Shown one piece after another: positions 39,159-48,168 of a DNA stretch of 64,000 bases. Numbering within the stretch: the first letter of the stretch is position 1; every line of letters starts with the position of its first letter. The stretch is from Streptomyces sp. Its GTDB lineage: Bacteria; Actinomycetota; Actinomycetes; Streptomycetales; Streptomycetaceae. The stretch lies in the NCBI RefSeq assembly GCF_019510245.1, contig NZ_JAEKKT010000130.1:1-64000 (forward strand), written 5' to 3'. The notes below the pieces were generated by a model. The model made no database searches. It was given only the letters and a program-made list of their open reading frames with translations, and was not told the origin of the DNA. The position numbers were made by a program, and so were the translations under genes.

Positions 39159-41543
39159 TCAAAGGATGATGCGCTGCCGGATCGCGGCCCGGTGTTCCAG
39201 GGCCCAGGGGTAGTCGGGTTGCAGCGCGATGGCGTGGTCCAGGTCGGCGAGGCCCTCTTCGTGGCGGCCCAGGTTGGACAGGGAGACGCCTCGGCTCGCG
39301 TAGGCGTACGCGTACTCGGGGTCGAGTTCGAGGGCGCGGTCGTAGTCGGCCAGGGCCTCCTCGTCGCGGCCGGCGAGGCGCAGCGCGTCGCCGCGCTCGC
39401 AGCGGCCCCAGGCCCAGGCGGGCTGCAGGGCGAGGGCGCGGTCGAGGTCGGCGAGGCGCCGGCCCGGGTCGCCGAGTCCGCGCCAGACGCGGGAGCGGCG
39501 GGCCAGGGCCCAGGCGTAGTCCGGCTTGAGGGCCAGCGCGCGGTCGAAGTCGGCGAGGGCCGCGTCGAGGTCGCCGTGGCGTTCGTGGGCGGCGCCGCGG
39601 GAGGCCCAGGCGAACTCGCTGGTGGGGTTGCGTCTGACCCCCTCGCTGAGGTCGGCGACCGCTTCGTCGTGGTGGCGGGCCAGCCGGTGGTGCTCGCCGC
39701 GCAGGATGACGTTCCACGGGTTGTCCGGCTCCAGTTCCAGAACCCGGTCGAGGTCGGCGAGCGCGCCCTCGTAGTCGCCCGCCCCGCCCCGGGTGACGGC
39801 CCGGCCACGGTGGGCTCGCACCAGGGCCGGGTCCAGGGCGAGGGCGCGGCCGTAGTCCTCCAGGGCCTGCTCGTGCGCGCCGTCCCTGGCGAGCGCGTCG
39901 GCGCGCAGCGCCCAGGCCGTCGCCCGCCACGGCTCCTCGCCCCGGGTGCGGTCGAGCAGCAGCCGGAGCAGTCCGGCGAGCCCGCCCCCGGCGAGCGCCT
40001 CGGAGAGGTCGGCGCCCCAGGTCCGTACGGCCTCGGCGTCCGCGTCCTGGCCTGCCTCGGCCAGGAGCCGCACCCAGGGCCGTACCGCGTCGTCGCCGTG
40101 GGCGCAGGCGGTGACGAGGTCCGCGAGGACGGTCGGCAGCGCGGAGCGCGGCCGCGCGCACAGCAGGTGGTACGACTCGCCGAGCCGCAGCTCCCGCCAT
40201 TCCTCGTCCGTCCAGGGCTCCTCGGGCCGCACGTCGGCTTCGGCCTCCGCGCGCCGTCTGCCGTACGCCTCGGCGAGCCGGGTGTGCCGTGCTGCCCAAC
40301 CCCTAGGCGAGCGCAGCCGCTGCAGCCGGAGCATCGGCGCCCGGACGACGCCGTGGTAGCGCATCCGGCCCCCGCGCTCGTCGACGAACGGCATGCCCCT
40401 CAGCCAGGCGAAGAGTGCGTCGGTCTGGTCCTCGGAGCCTTCCACGACGGAGCGGAACAGGTCCTCGTCGAGCTGTCGGGGCAGCGCGCCCGCCAGCGCG
40501 GCGGCTCTGCGTACGGGGTCCCGCTCCCACTTGAGGAAGCGGTCGACCGCCGTGGCGCTGGGATCGCCGACCTCCGCGGGGCCGACGGGCCCGGACTCGG
40601 CCAGGGTGGAGACGAGCACCGGCAGCCCGCCCGTCAGCCGCAGCACCTCCGCGACCACCGGCTCGTCCCGCACCCCCTTGTCGGCGAGCAGCCCTCGGGC
40701 CTCCGCCTCCGTGAACGGGCGGAGCGGCAGGTCGGTCCTGAAGTCCGCGAAGCTGCCCCAGCGGGCCGTGTCGAAGGGGCGCTGGCCGGAGGTGACCACG
40801 ACGACGTTGGCGGGCAGGGCGCCGTACCGGTCCGTGGTCATCACGTCGTGCAGCCAGGGGTCCAGGAAGGGGCCGGTGCGCTCGTAGGTGTCGAGGAGGA
40901 GGACGATCCAGGGGGCGGTGTCGGCGACGCCCGCCAGTTCCGTCAGCAGCAGGGGGGTGAGCACCCGCTCGGGGGACAGCACCAGCTGGACGTCCTCCTG
41001 GCTGCGGAAGCGGGCCCGGAGCCGGTCGGCACCCTGGGCGAGCCGGTCGGCGTCCAGGGCGACGGCGAACGCGCCGGCCACCGGGACCATCCCCAGCCCC
41101 ACCTGTGCCGCCCGCGCCACCGCCAGACTCCCCGCCGACGGCCCCTCCCGCTCCTCCGCGCCGCCCAGCACCAGAGCGGACTCCACCTCGTGCCGCCGCT
41201 CCCTGTGGACGGCCAGCAACCGCTCCAGTTCCTTGACCCGCCGCCCCTGCGCCGCGAACTGACGGGCCAGGGCCGCCATCGCCTCGGGCACCCCGGCCAC
41301 GCCCTCGTCGACGTACGCGGTCAGCGCTCCGGCCTCCCGGGCGATCTGCTCCAACTCCCTGACCAGACGGGTCTTCCCGACGCCCGCCGCACCGTGCACA
41401 TGGAACAGGAACCGGTGCCGCTCGTCCTCCGGCGCCAGCTGGAGGTTCCGCCGGAACGCGGCCCGCTCCTCGACCCGCCCGACGAACCCGGCCCTCCGGC
41501 GCCGCCCGATCAGCTCCTGCATCGACGGCCGTGTCGGTCCCAT
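39159..41543 (-). CDS. STAND-type ATPase with C-terminal TPR array
   Basis: 794 residues. An N-terminal AAA/NACHT-like ATPase (about 15-400) has Walker A HGAAGVGKTRL, Walker B WIVLLLDTYE and a sensor-like VVVVTSGQRP. A helical winged-type region follows. The last ~270 residues are at least seven TPR repeats of the form ALADFDRALALKPDYAWAL. No DNA-binding or effector domain is fused. STAND ATPases are ligand-triggered switches in regulation or immunity; here no effector gene lies beside it, so its output is unknown. It is convergent with the reductase operon. Confidence 0.88.
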   Translation of the reverse strand: MGPTRPSMQELIGRRRRAGFVGRVEERAAFRRNLQLAPEDERHRFLFHVHGAAGVGKTRLVRELEQIAREAGALTAYVDEGVAGVPEAMAALARQFAAQGRRVKELERLLAVHRERRHEVESALVLGGAEEREGPSAGSLAVARAAQVGLGMVPVAGAFAVALDADRLAQGADRLRARFRSQEDVQLVLSPERVLTPLLLTELAGVADTAPWIVLLLDTYERTGPFLDPWLHDVMTTDRYGALPANVVVVTSGQRPFDTARWGSFADFRTDLPLRPFTEAEARGLLADKGVRDEPVVAEVLRLTGGLPVLVSTLAESGPVGPAEVGDPSATAVDRFLKWERDPVRRAAALAGALPRQLDEDLFRSVVEGSEDQTDALFAWLRGMPFVDERGGRMRYHGVVRAPMLRLQRLRSPRGWAARHTRLAEAYGRRRAEAEADVRPEEPWTDEEWRELRLGESYHLLCARPRSALPTVLADLVTACAHGDDAVRPWVRLLAEAGQDADAEAVRTWGADLSEALAGGGLAGLLRLLLDRTRGEEPWRATAWALRADALARDGAHEQALEDYGRALALDPALVRAHRGRAVTRGGAGDYEGALADLDRVLELEPDNPWNVILRGEHHRLARHHDEAVADLSEGVRRNPTSEFAWASRGAAHERHGDLDAALADFDRALALKPDYAWALARRSRVWRGLGDPGRRLADLDRALALQPAWAWGRCERGDALRLAGRDEEALADYDRALELDPEYAYAYASRGVSLSNLGRHEEGLADLDHAIALQPDYPWALEHRAAIRQRIIL

Positions 41544-41686
41544 CCGCGCCTCCCCCGCAGTCGGCCCACAGTGAGTCTGGCAGAGACCACCTGGCCGGAC
41601 GGAGCCACCGCCGCGGCTGACTCCACGAGGTGTGGATCACTGGCCGGTTTTGGCCCCTTGCCGGGGGGCTCCTGCCGCTTCTACTT

Positions 41687-41704
41687 TTTGAGCGACTGCT
41701 CAAA
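41687..41704. promoter_or_regulatory. Palindromic operator before the small membrane gene
   Basis: TTTGAGC-GACT-GCTCAAA, perfect 7-bp arms, 14 bp before ATG 41719 and overlapping the ribosome-binding region. It is the size and shape of a TetR-family site. No TetR gene is adjacent. Confidence 0.5.
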
Positions 41705-41718
41705 CGAAAGAAGGCGGC

Positions 41719-42120
41719 ATGACCAGCAACAGACGTGCCTGGCTGCTCTTCGCCGGATGGCTCCTGACCGGAGCCTGCTACCTGCTCGCCCTGCTCACCG
41801 TGCTGTCGATCGGACTCTTCGTCCTGCCGATCGCCGTGGCCGGGACGGTCGTGCTGGCCACGCGCCGGGACGGTTCCCGGGGCCTGCCCGGCCTGCTGTC
41901 CGGCGCGAGCCTCCCGCTGTTCCTGCTCGCCTACCTCAATCGGCACGGCCCCGGCACCTACTGCACCACCTCGGCCGGCGGCAGCAGTTGCACCGAGGGC
42001 CTGCTCGACCCGTGGCCGGTGCTGGCCGTCGGCCTGCTCGTCCTCGGCGCCGGACCCGCACTGTTGCTCACCATCCGACGACGGCCGGTGCACGGCTCCG
42101 CGCCGAGCCCCTCCCTGTAG
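41719..42120 (+). CDS. Small membrane protein of unknown function
   Basis: 133 residues with three or four TM helices (AWLLFAGWLLTGACYLLALLTVL, GLFVLPIAVAGTVVL, LPGLLSGASLPLFLLAYL, PVLAVGLLVLGAGPALLL). An external loop holds a cysteine pair (TYCTTSAGGSSCTEG). No family is recognised. GAAAGAAGG precedes the ATG, and a palindrome lies immediately upstream. The ABCG-like exporter gene starts 25 bp after its stop, so they are probably cotranscribed. Confidence 0.72.
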   Translation: MTSNRRAWLLFAGWLLTGACYLLALLTVLSIGLFVLPIAVAGTVVLATRRDGSRGLPGLLSGASLPLFLLAYLNRHGPGTYCTTSAGGSSCTEGLLDPWPVLAVGLLVLGAGPALLLTIRRRPVHGSAPSPSL

Positions 42121-42145
42121 CGGACCCACCTGACATGCTGCCCCC

Positions 42146-43852
42146 ATGTCGACACCGACCCCGCACCCGCACGCGTCCGTCGGGGCCCCCGGCCCCTCCG
42201 TCAACGGCCTTCGCCTGCGCGCGCGTCGGGTGAGCCGGGAGGTGCGCGGGGGCGGGCGGATACTGGACGACATATCCGTCGAGGTCGCTCCGGGGCAGCT
42301 CACGATGATCGCCGGAAGCAGCGGGGCGGGCAAGACCGTGCTGCTGCAGACGCTGGCCGGGCTGAGCGCGCCGACCGGGGGCGAGGTGCTGCACGACGGG
42401 GCGCGGCCCGGTCCGCCGGGGCCGGACTTCGGGTTCGTTCCGCAGGAGGACATCATCCACCGCGAGCTGCCGCTGCGCCGCACGCTGGTGTACGCGGCGG
42501 GTCTGCGCATGCCTCCGGGCACGGCTGCCGGGACGGTGCGGGACACCGTCGACCGGGTGCTGGACACGCTCGGCCTGGCGGAGCGGGCCGAGACCCCCGT
42601 GCGCGCGCTGAGCGGCGGTGAACGCAAACGGGCCAGTATCGCGGTCGAGTTGCTCACCCGCCCCCGGGTGCTCTTCCTCGACGAGCCGACGTCCGGGCTC
42701 GACCCGGTCACCGGCGCGGTCCTGCTGCGCACCCTGCGGGCGCTCGCCGAGGACGGCACCACCGTCGTGCTGACCACGCACGTCCTCGCCGATCTGCTCC
42801 GCGCCGACCATGTCGTGTTCCTCTCCGGCACCGGCGGGGTCGCGTACGCGGGCGCCCCGGCCGCCCTGTTCGAGGCCTTCGGGGTCGGCACGGTGGAGGA
42901 GGTGTACGAGGCGGTGGCGGGCGGCGCCCGCGTCGAACGGGCCGTACCCGCGGACGACGGGCCTGCTGACGCTCCCTCACCGGCCGTGCGGACAGGGCGG
43001 GTCGGCGCCCTGCGACAGTGGGCGCTGCTGACCCGGCGCGGTACCGCGCTGATGCTGCACGACCGGCTCTCGGTCGCCGTCCTCGCGGGCTCGCCGGTGA
43101 TGATCGTGGCGATGTTCGCGGTGCTGTTCCGGGCCGGCGCCTTCGATCCGGCGGCACCGGATCCGGGGTCGTCGGCGATGATCATGTTCTGGATCGCGTT
43201 CGGCGCGTTCTTCTTCGGGCTGACGTACGGCCTGCTCCAGATCTGCACCGAGCTGCCGGTGCTGCGCCGTGAGTGGCTCGCCGGGCTGCGGCTCGGGCCC
43301 TACGTCGCCTCGAAGCTGACGACCATGCTGCCGGTGCTCGCGGTCGCGGACGCGCTGCTGCTGGCGGTGTTGCGCGCCCTCGACCGGCTGCCCGCAGCTG
43401 ACCGGGGCACGTACGGCTCGCTGTTCGTGTCGAGTGTGCTGGCCTCGGCCGCCGCCCTCGCGCTGGGGCTGCTCGCGTCGGCGGCGGTGTCGGAGCCGGG
43501 GCAGGCGACGCTGATGCTGCCGTTGCTCTGCTTCCCCCAGGTGCTGTTCTCGGGCGCCTTCGTGCCGGTGCCGCGGATGACGGCGGCCGGGAGGGCGATC
43601 AGCTGGGCGATGACCAACCGCTGGGCGTTCGAGGCGCTGGGCAACGGGGTCGGCCTGGAGTCGCTGTGGCGGGACGGCGGCTCGCGGCTCGGTCCGCCCC
43701 TGCTGGCTTCGTACGGGGACTCGTTCGGGCACCCGGCGAGCCGCGGGTGGATGATCCTGGCGGGCTTCGCGCTGGTGTTCCTGGCCTGGACGTGGGTGGT
43801 TCTGGTCCGCAAGTGCCGGGACGGCGCGGCGCGGAGCCGGGCGGGGCGCTGA
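42146..43852 (+). CDS. ABCG-like half transporter, ATPase fused to ABC-2 permease
   Basis: 568 residues. The ATPase (about 20-255) has Walker A GSSGAGKT, Q-loop FGFVPQEDI, signature LSGGERKR, Walker B VLFLDEPTSGLDP and a switch His in VLTTH. The C-terminal ABC-2 membrane domain (~295-560) has six TM helices. ATPase-then-permease order in one chain is the ABCG/White layout, uncommon in bacteria but known in actinobacteria. It should work as a homodimeric exporter. Substrate unknown. It follows the operator-controlled small membrane gene. Confidence 0.9.
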   Translation: MSTPTPHPHASVGAPGPSVNGLRLRARRVSREVRGGGRILDDISVEVAPGQLTMIAGSSGAGKTVLLQTLAGLSAPTGGEVLHDGARPGPPGPDFGFVPQEDIIHRELPLRRTLVYAAGLRMPPGTAAGTVRDTVDRVLDTLGLAERAETPVRALSGGERKRASIAVELLTRPRVLFLDEPTSGLDPVTGAVLLRTLRALAEDGTTVVLTTHVLADLLRADHVVFLSGTGGVAYAGAPAALFEAFGVGTVEEVYEAVAGGARVERAVPADDGPADAPSPAVRTGRVGALRQWALLTRRGTALMLHDRLSVAVLAGSPVMIVAMFAVLFRAGAFDPAAPDPGSSAMIMFWIAFGAFFFGLTYGLLQICTELPVLRREWLAGLRLGPYVASKLTTMLPVLAVADALLLAVLRALDRLPAADRGTYGSLFVSSVLASAAALALGLLASAAVSEPGQATLMLPLLCFPQVLFSGAFVPVPRMTAAGRAISWAMTNRWAFEALGNGVGLESLWRDGGSRLGPPLLASYGDSFGHPASRGWMILAGFALVFLAWTWVVLVRKCRDGAARSRAGR

Positions 43853-43912
43853 TCACGGACGCAGGTGGCCGCGGCGCGGTGACCGTGGTGCGGCGTTCCC
43901 GGTGGGGCGGGT

Positions 43913-45295
43913 TCAGCAGCTCTCCCGTGCGGCCAGCCCGGCCGCCGTCGGTACCCGGTCCCGGTAGGTGGCGGTCACGAACGCCAGGAACGTCTCGATG
44001 TCCCTGGGCTGGGACGAGATGCCCAGGGAGACCCGGACGGCGCCCGCCGACGGCAGCTCCAGGAGCTCCAGGTACTCGTCCAGTGACCCCACCTGCGCGT
44101 CGGCCGCCGAGCGCAGCCGGGTCAGGGGCAGACCGAACGCCTCCTCTCCGGCGCCCGGATTGCAGAAGCAGCCCGTGCGCAGGGATATGCCGTGGGCGGC
44201 GCTGTCACGCGTGACGACGCGTTCGTCGACGACACGGCCGTCCGCGCCGAGCACGTTCAGCGCGACGGTGCCGCCGCGGGCCCCGCCGGCGCGGTCGGTG
44301 CCGTACACGCGCACCAGCGGTGAGCCGTCGCTGTGCCGCAACGCCTCCAGACCGCTGAGGAGTTGGCCGGTGAGGGTGGTGACATGGGCATGTACGCGGT
44401 CCATGCCGATGCCGTCGATCCAGGCGAGTCCGGCGGTCACGTCAGGCAGGGACAGGAAGTTGACCGTGCCGTCCTCGAAGGCGGCCTCGTCGGCGGCGAG
44501 GACGTGCCACTGGGCCTGCGCGCTGACGGCGTAGATGGTGCCGCCCGAGAACCAGGGGCGGCGCAGCCTGGCGAGGGCCGCGCGGCGGGCGATCAGGCTG
44601 CCGACGCCGGTGGGGTGCCCGAAGACCTTGTACCAGCTGACGGCGGTGAAGTCCGGGTGGTGGCGGCTCAGGTCCAGGACGTTGGTCGGGGCGAAGGCCG
44701 CCGCGTCGAGCAGGACGTCGTAACCGTGGGCCTGCGCGGCGGCGATCCAGTCCAGTGAGTGCTGGACGCCGGTGAAGTTGCTCTGCGCCGGATAGGCGAG
44801 CAGGCCACCGGCGCCTTCGCCCGAGCCGGGCGGGTCCAGGGCGGCGAGCAGCCGCCGCTCGTCGATGTGCAGGCCCGGTACGTACACGGTCGCGGCACCC
44901 CGCGCCCGTGCGTACTCCCGGAGGCCGTTGACCGAGTTGTGGTTGTCGAGCGACATCACGAGCCTGCTGTCACGGGTGAAGGGGTATGCCTCGCCGACCA
45001 GCCGCAGGGCACCGGTCGCGTTGGGGGTGAAGATCACGGCGTACTCGCCGGGGTCGGCGTTGAAATGGCGGAGCACCGCCCGCCGGGCCTCGGCCAGCAG
45101 GAGCCCGGAGGCGCGGGAGGCCGGGCTCTCGGAGTGCGGGTTGCCGAACAGTCCGCCGGTGATCCGCCGGGCGCTGCCCGTGACGAGGGACCGCGGGGGG
45201 AGCCCCGCGCCGGTGTGGTCGAGGTAGGTGTGTCCGCCCTCGTCGAGGTAGCCGAACTCGCGCGCCCGCAACTCCGCGAAGTCGTCCGCGTACAC
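43913..45295 (-). CDS. Class V aminotransferase-fold PLP enzyme (cysteine desulfurase/MoCo-sulfurase-like)
   Basis: 460 residues. PLP-site features are FTPNATGALRLV, LDNHNSVNGLREYA (His stacking on PLP), DAAAFAPTNVLDLS and the Schiff-base lysine in SWYKVFGHPTGVG. A C-terminal RTGCFCNPGAGE loop carries two cysteines, like the catalytic-Cys loop of desulfurases and the sulfurase domain of MOCOS proteins. It may mobilise sulfur from cysteine. The C-terminal MOSC domain of MOCOS is absent, though a separate MOSC gene lies at 53788-54330. The GTG start follows GAAGGGGG. Confidence 0.85.
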   Translation of the reverse strand: MYADDFAELRAREFGYLDEGGHTYLDHTGAGLPPRSLVTGSARRITGGLFGNPHSESPASRASGLLLAEARRAVLRHFNADPGEYAVIFTPNATGALRLVGEAYPFTRDSRLVMSLDNHNSVNGLREYARARGAATVYVPGLHIDERRLLAALDPPGSGEGAGGLLAYPAQSNFTGVQHSLDWIAAAQAHGYDVLLDAAAFAPTNVLDLSRHHPDFTAVSWYKVFGHPTGVGSLIARRAALARLRRPWFSGGTIYAVSAQAQWHVLAADEAAFEDGTVNFLSLPDVTAGLAWIDGIGMDRVHAHVTTLTGQLLSGLEALRHSDGSPLVRVYGTDRAGGARGGTVALNVLGADGRVVDERVVTRDSAAHGISLRTGCFCNPGAGEEAFGLPLTRLRSAADAQVGSLDEYLELLELPSAGAVRVSLGISSQPRDIETFLAFVTATYRDRVPTAAGLAARESC

Positions 45296-45434
45296 GAGGC
45301 CCCCTTCACGCTTCGCACAGAACTTCGACCACGGTACCCGCGCACCAGAGGGTCACCGCCGCGGCACGACGCCGGGGCGCCCGATCACTGCTGAACAGGG
45401 GGTGTAAACAACGAAGTTGGGGAAGGACGGTGAC

Positions 45435-45935
45435 ATGTCCACCTCCCACGCGCCTCGTGCGCTCTCACTCGCCGCTGCCGTTCTCACCGGCACGGTCGCT
45501 CTCTACATCGCCCTCGTCGCCTTCGGGAACATCACCGACTTCGGCACCAACCAGGCCTTCGTCCAGCATGTGCTGGCCATGGACACCACGTTCAAGGACG
45601 ACGACCTGATGTGGCGGGCCATCACCGACAAGGGGCTGGAGAACACCGCCTACGTCCTCATCATCGTGTGGGAGACGCTGGCCGCGCTCGTGCTGATCGC
45701 CGGTACCTGGCTCTGGGCACGCCGCGACAACGTCCGCGCGCGGCGCGTCTCCACCTACGGTCTGCTGATGCTCGTCCTGCTCTTCGGCGCCGGGTTCATC
45801 GGGATCGGCGGCGAGTGGTTCTCCATGTGGCAGTCCAAGACCTGGAACGGCCTGGACGCCGCGACCCGGGTCCTGGTGCTCACCGGAGTCGCGCTGGTCG
45901 TCGTCCAGTTGAGCCCTTCGGGTCAGGAGGGATAA
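45435..45935 (+). CDS. DUF2165 membrane protein
   Basis: 166 residues with four TM helices and the DUF2165 landmarks ALYIALVAFGNITDFGTNQAFVQHVLAMDTTF, then AYVLIIVWETLAALVLIAGTW and GFIGIGGEWFSMWQS. The family is small, widespread and uncharacterised. GGAAGGACGG precedes the ATG. It overlaps the convergent FMN reductase gene by 13 bp. Confidence 0.85.
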   Translation: MSTSHAPRALSLAAAVLTGTVALYIALVAFGNITDFGTNQAFVQHVLAMDTTFKDDDLMWRAITDKGLENTAYVLIIVWETLAALVLIAGTWLWARRDNVRARRVSTYGLLMLVLLFGAGFIGIGGEWFSMWQSKTWNGLDAATRVLVLTGVALVVVQLSPSGQEG

Positions 45936-46519
45936 GGAGCGGCCTCGCGGCCCGCGCGGAGGGTGGCCGCCCACCAGGACAACTGGTCGAGGAGGGGCCT
46001 GGCGTAGCCGGGGGCCCCGGGATCGAGGGGGCGGCCGTCCTGCCACGCGGTGAAGTAGTTCGGGAAGGCCAGGCCGTCCCGGACGGTGACCGCGTGCAAC
46101 TCCGTGAGCACGTTCTCCAGGTGCAGCACCGCGTGCCGGCCGCCGGCCGCGCCGCCGTAGCTGACGAACGCGACCGGTTTCGCCGTCCACTGCGTGAAGT
46201 GCCAGTCGACGGCCGCCTTCAGCGAGGCCGGGTAGCTGTGGTTGTACTCGGGGGTGACGATGACGAACGCGTCCGCCGCCGCCAGGGCCCTCGTCAGGGC
46301 GCTCATTCCGGCCGGGCGGGGGTAGGCGGCGCCCTCGTGCTTCGGTGACTCGGCCGGCAACGTCAACGGGATGTCGTACGCCACCAGGTCCACGACCTCC
46401 ACGTCGAAGGCGCCGTGCGCGGCGGCCTGTTCGGCCACCCAGTCGGCGACCACCGGGCCGAACCGGCCCTCCCGGACGCTGCCCACCAGAATCACCAGCT
46501 TGTGCGTGTCGTGGTCCAT
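45923..46519 (-). CDS. NADPH-dependent FMN reductase
   Basis: 198 residues, flavodoxin-like. The FMN phosphate loop GSVREGRFG is at residues 13-21, the isoalloxazine contact is VTPEYNHSYPASLKAAVDW, and SYGGAAGGRHAV completes the site. It reduces FMN, quinones or similar acceptors with NADPH. It is divergent from the XRE/MmyB-like regulator at 46623, which may control it, as such pairs are common. ATG 46519 is the natural start of the VILVGSVREGR fold. Confidence 0.92.
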   Translation of the reverse strand: MDHDTHKLVILVGSVREGRFGPVVADWVAEQAAAHGAFDVEVVDLVAYDIPLTLPAESPKHEGAAYPRPAGMSALTRALAAADAFVIVTPEYNHSYPASLKAAVDWHFTQWTAKPVAFVSYGGAAGGRHAVLHLENVLTELHAVTVRDGLAFPNYFTAWQDGRPLDPGAPGYARPLLDQLSWWAATLRAGREAAPYPS

Positions 46520-46622
46520 GACCGTCAGCCTGCGATCGCGTCACCGGAGCAGCCAGACCGTGCTCAGACTGGCCCCCGCAGGGCCACGCTGAGCGCACCT
46601 CGGTCCGCCTATCCTCGACCGT

Positions 46623-47471
46623 ATGGGGACACCGCTGGGGGACTTCGTCCGGGCGAAGCGGGACAGTATCCAGCCGGAGGCGCTGGGGCTGCCGGAGCGT
46701 GGGCGGCGCCGGTCGCCGGGGCTGCGGCGGCTCGACCTCGCCCACCGGGCCGGGGTGAGCGTGGAGTACCTGACCCGCATCGAGCAGGGCCGGGACCGCA
46801 ACCCGTCGGTGGCCGTCGTCAACGCCCTCGCGGACGCCCTCGGCCTCGATCCCGCGGAGCGGGCCCATCTGCGCTATCTCGCGAAGATCACCGGCGGTGA
46901 GTGCGTGGCGCACCCGCGGCCGGCGCCGCCGCGGCGCGAGGTGCGGCCGGCCGTGCTGGAGACCCTCCGTCTCCTCGAACCCGGCCTCGCCCTGGTCACC
47001 AACCGGCTCGGCGACATCCTCGCCCGCACCGGCGCGTACGACGCGGTGCTGGGCGACACCGGGCTCCTGGACGCCGAGGCGCCCAACCTCACCCGGTACG
47101 TCTTCACCGACCAACGCGCGCGGGAGCTCTTCGCCGACTGGGACGCCGTCGCCGACGAGCAGGCCTTCGACCTGTGGCTCGGGCCCTCGGTGGAGAACAG
47201 CGAGTGGTTCACGGCGGAGCTGGCGCCCGTCGCCGGAGCCGACTTCACCCGGCGGGTGAACCGGCACCGGGTTCCGGCCCGTGGGGTGCTGCGGCTGCGC
47301 CATCCTTCGGGAGACGAGCTGCGGCTTCGGCGCGAGACGCTCGACATCACCGAGGACGCCCAGCAGCTGGTCGTCCTGCTGCCCGCCGACGAGGACACGG
47401 CCGACGCCGTCGAGCGGCTCCGGCGGCCCCAGCGGCTCCGGCGGCTCCAGGGACTGCGCGCCATCTCCTGA
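46623..47471 (+). CDS. XRE-family regulator with MmyB-like ligand domain
   Basis: 282 residues. The helix-turn-helix (LDLAHRAGVSVEYLTRIEQGRDRNPSVAVVNALADALGL, about 38-78) precedes an MmyB-type ligand-binding domain (about 105-265; LETLRLLEPGLALVTNRLGDILARTGAYDAVLG and DLWLGPSVENSEWFTAELAP). MmyB relatives bind fatty-acid-like ligands in a PAS-like pocket. It is divergent from the FMN reductase gene, which is the best candidate target. The ATG lies soon after the presumed promoter, so the transcript may be leaderless. Confidence 0.9.
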   Translation: MGTPLGDFVRAKRDSIQPEALGLPERGRRRSPGLRRLDLAHRAGVSVEYLTRIEQGRDRNPSVAVVNALADALGLDPAERAHLRYLAKITGGECVAHPRPAPPRREVRPAVLETLRLLEPGLALVTNRLGDILARTGAYDAVLGDTGLLDAEAPNLTRYVFTDQRARELFADWDAVADEQAFDLWLGPSVENSEWFTAELAPVAGADFTRRVNRHRVPARGVLRLRHPSGDELRLRRETLDITEDAQQLVVLLPADEDTADAVERLRRPQRLRRLQGLRAIS

Positions 47472-47500
47472 CGGCTGCCCGGCCACCGCCGCCCCGGCGG

Positions 47501-48070
47501 CTACTTGACGACCGTCACCTTGGTGTTCGGCTCCGTCCCGAAGGTCCACAGGGCCGCGCCGTCCGCCGTGTGCATCCGGATGCCGCTGGTCTGCTTGCCG
47601 GCGGCGGGCGGCGGCGAGGAGCCGTCGACGGCGTTGGAGAAGGCGACCGACAGGCCCGACTTGGACGCGAAGTAGAGGATGTGCTCGATCTGGACGCCGT
47701 CCGAGCCGGTCGTGGCCGCCAGGGTCCTGGAGATCGTGTAGGTGCCGGGGTCGGGCGAGACCGTCCCCGGCCAGACCGTGAACGTGCGGGTCGCCTTGTC
47801 GCTCGCGTCGACCGTCCACACCCGCTTGGCGCCGAGCGAGTAGACGATGCGGCGGCCGGTGCCGGAGGCCGCCGGTACGTCGGGGGCCTTCGCCGGCGCC
47901 GGTGACGCGGAGGCGTGGGCGCCCGCCGACGCGCTCGCCGACGGGCGGACCGCGGCGGCCGTGGGGTGCGGCCCCTTGTCGGCCTGGACGGCGAGGAGGA
48001 CGACGGCCACCGTCGCCCCCGCCGTCAGGCCGGTGACCCACACCCAGGAGGGCAGCAGTCGGGCAGCCAC
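47501..48070 (-). CDS. Membrane-anchored L,D-transpeptidase-like protein without catalytic Cys
   Basis: 189 residues: an N-terminal TM anchor (WVWVTGLTAGATVAVVLLAV), an Ala/Ser/Pro linker, and an extracytoplasmic YkuD-like domain (about 70-189). The domain has IVYSLGAKRVWTVDASDKATRTFTVWPG and TYTISRTLA as expected. Where active enzymes read SHGCIRM it has KQTSGIRMHTADGAALW, so the nucleophilic cysteine and its histidine partner are missing. It may bind peptidoglycan without cross-linking it. The GTG start has GGAGGAG ten bases upstream. It is convergent with the XRE gene. Confidence 0.75.
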   Translation of the reverse strand: MAARLLPSWVWVTGLTAGATVAVVLLAVQADKGPHPTAAAVRPSASASAGAHASASPAPAKAPDVPAASGTGRRIVYSLGAKRVWTVDASDKATRTFTVWPGTVSPDPGTYTISRTLAATTGSDGVQIEHILYFASKSGLSVAFSNAVDGSSPPPAAGKQTSGIRMHTADGAALWTFGTEPNTKVTVVK

Positions 48071-48168
48071 GGGTACGCATCTCCTCCGCTGTGAGCGCTC
48101 TGAGGCCCCCTGCCTGTTCGCACAGGGGTCGGATCATCGTACTGTGCGCCGCCCGGCCGCCCGACGGC

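Noticed and set aside
45465..48137. 890-codon minus-strand frame spanning several genes
   Set aside because: It overlaps four convincing genes in other frames and has no recognisable domain.
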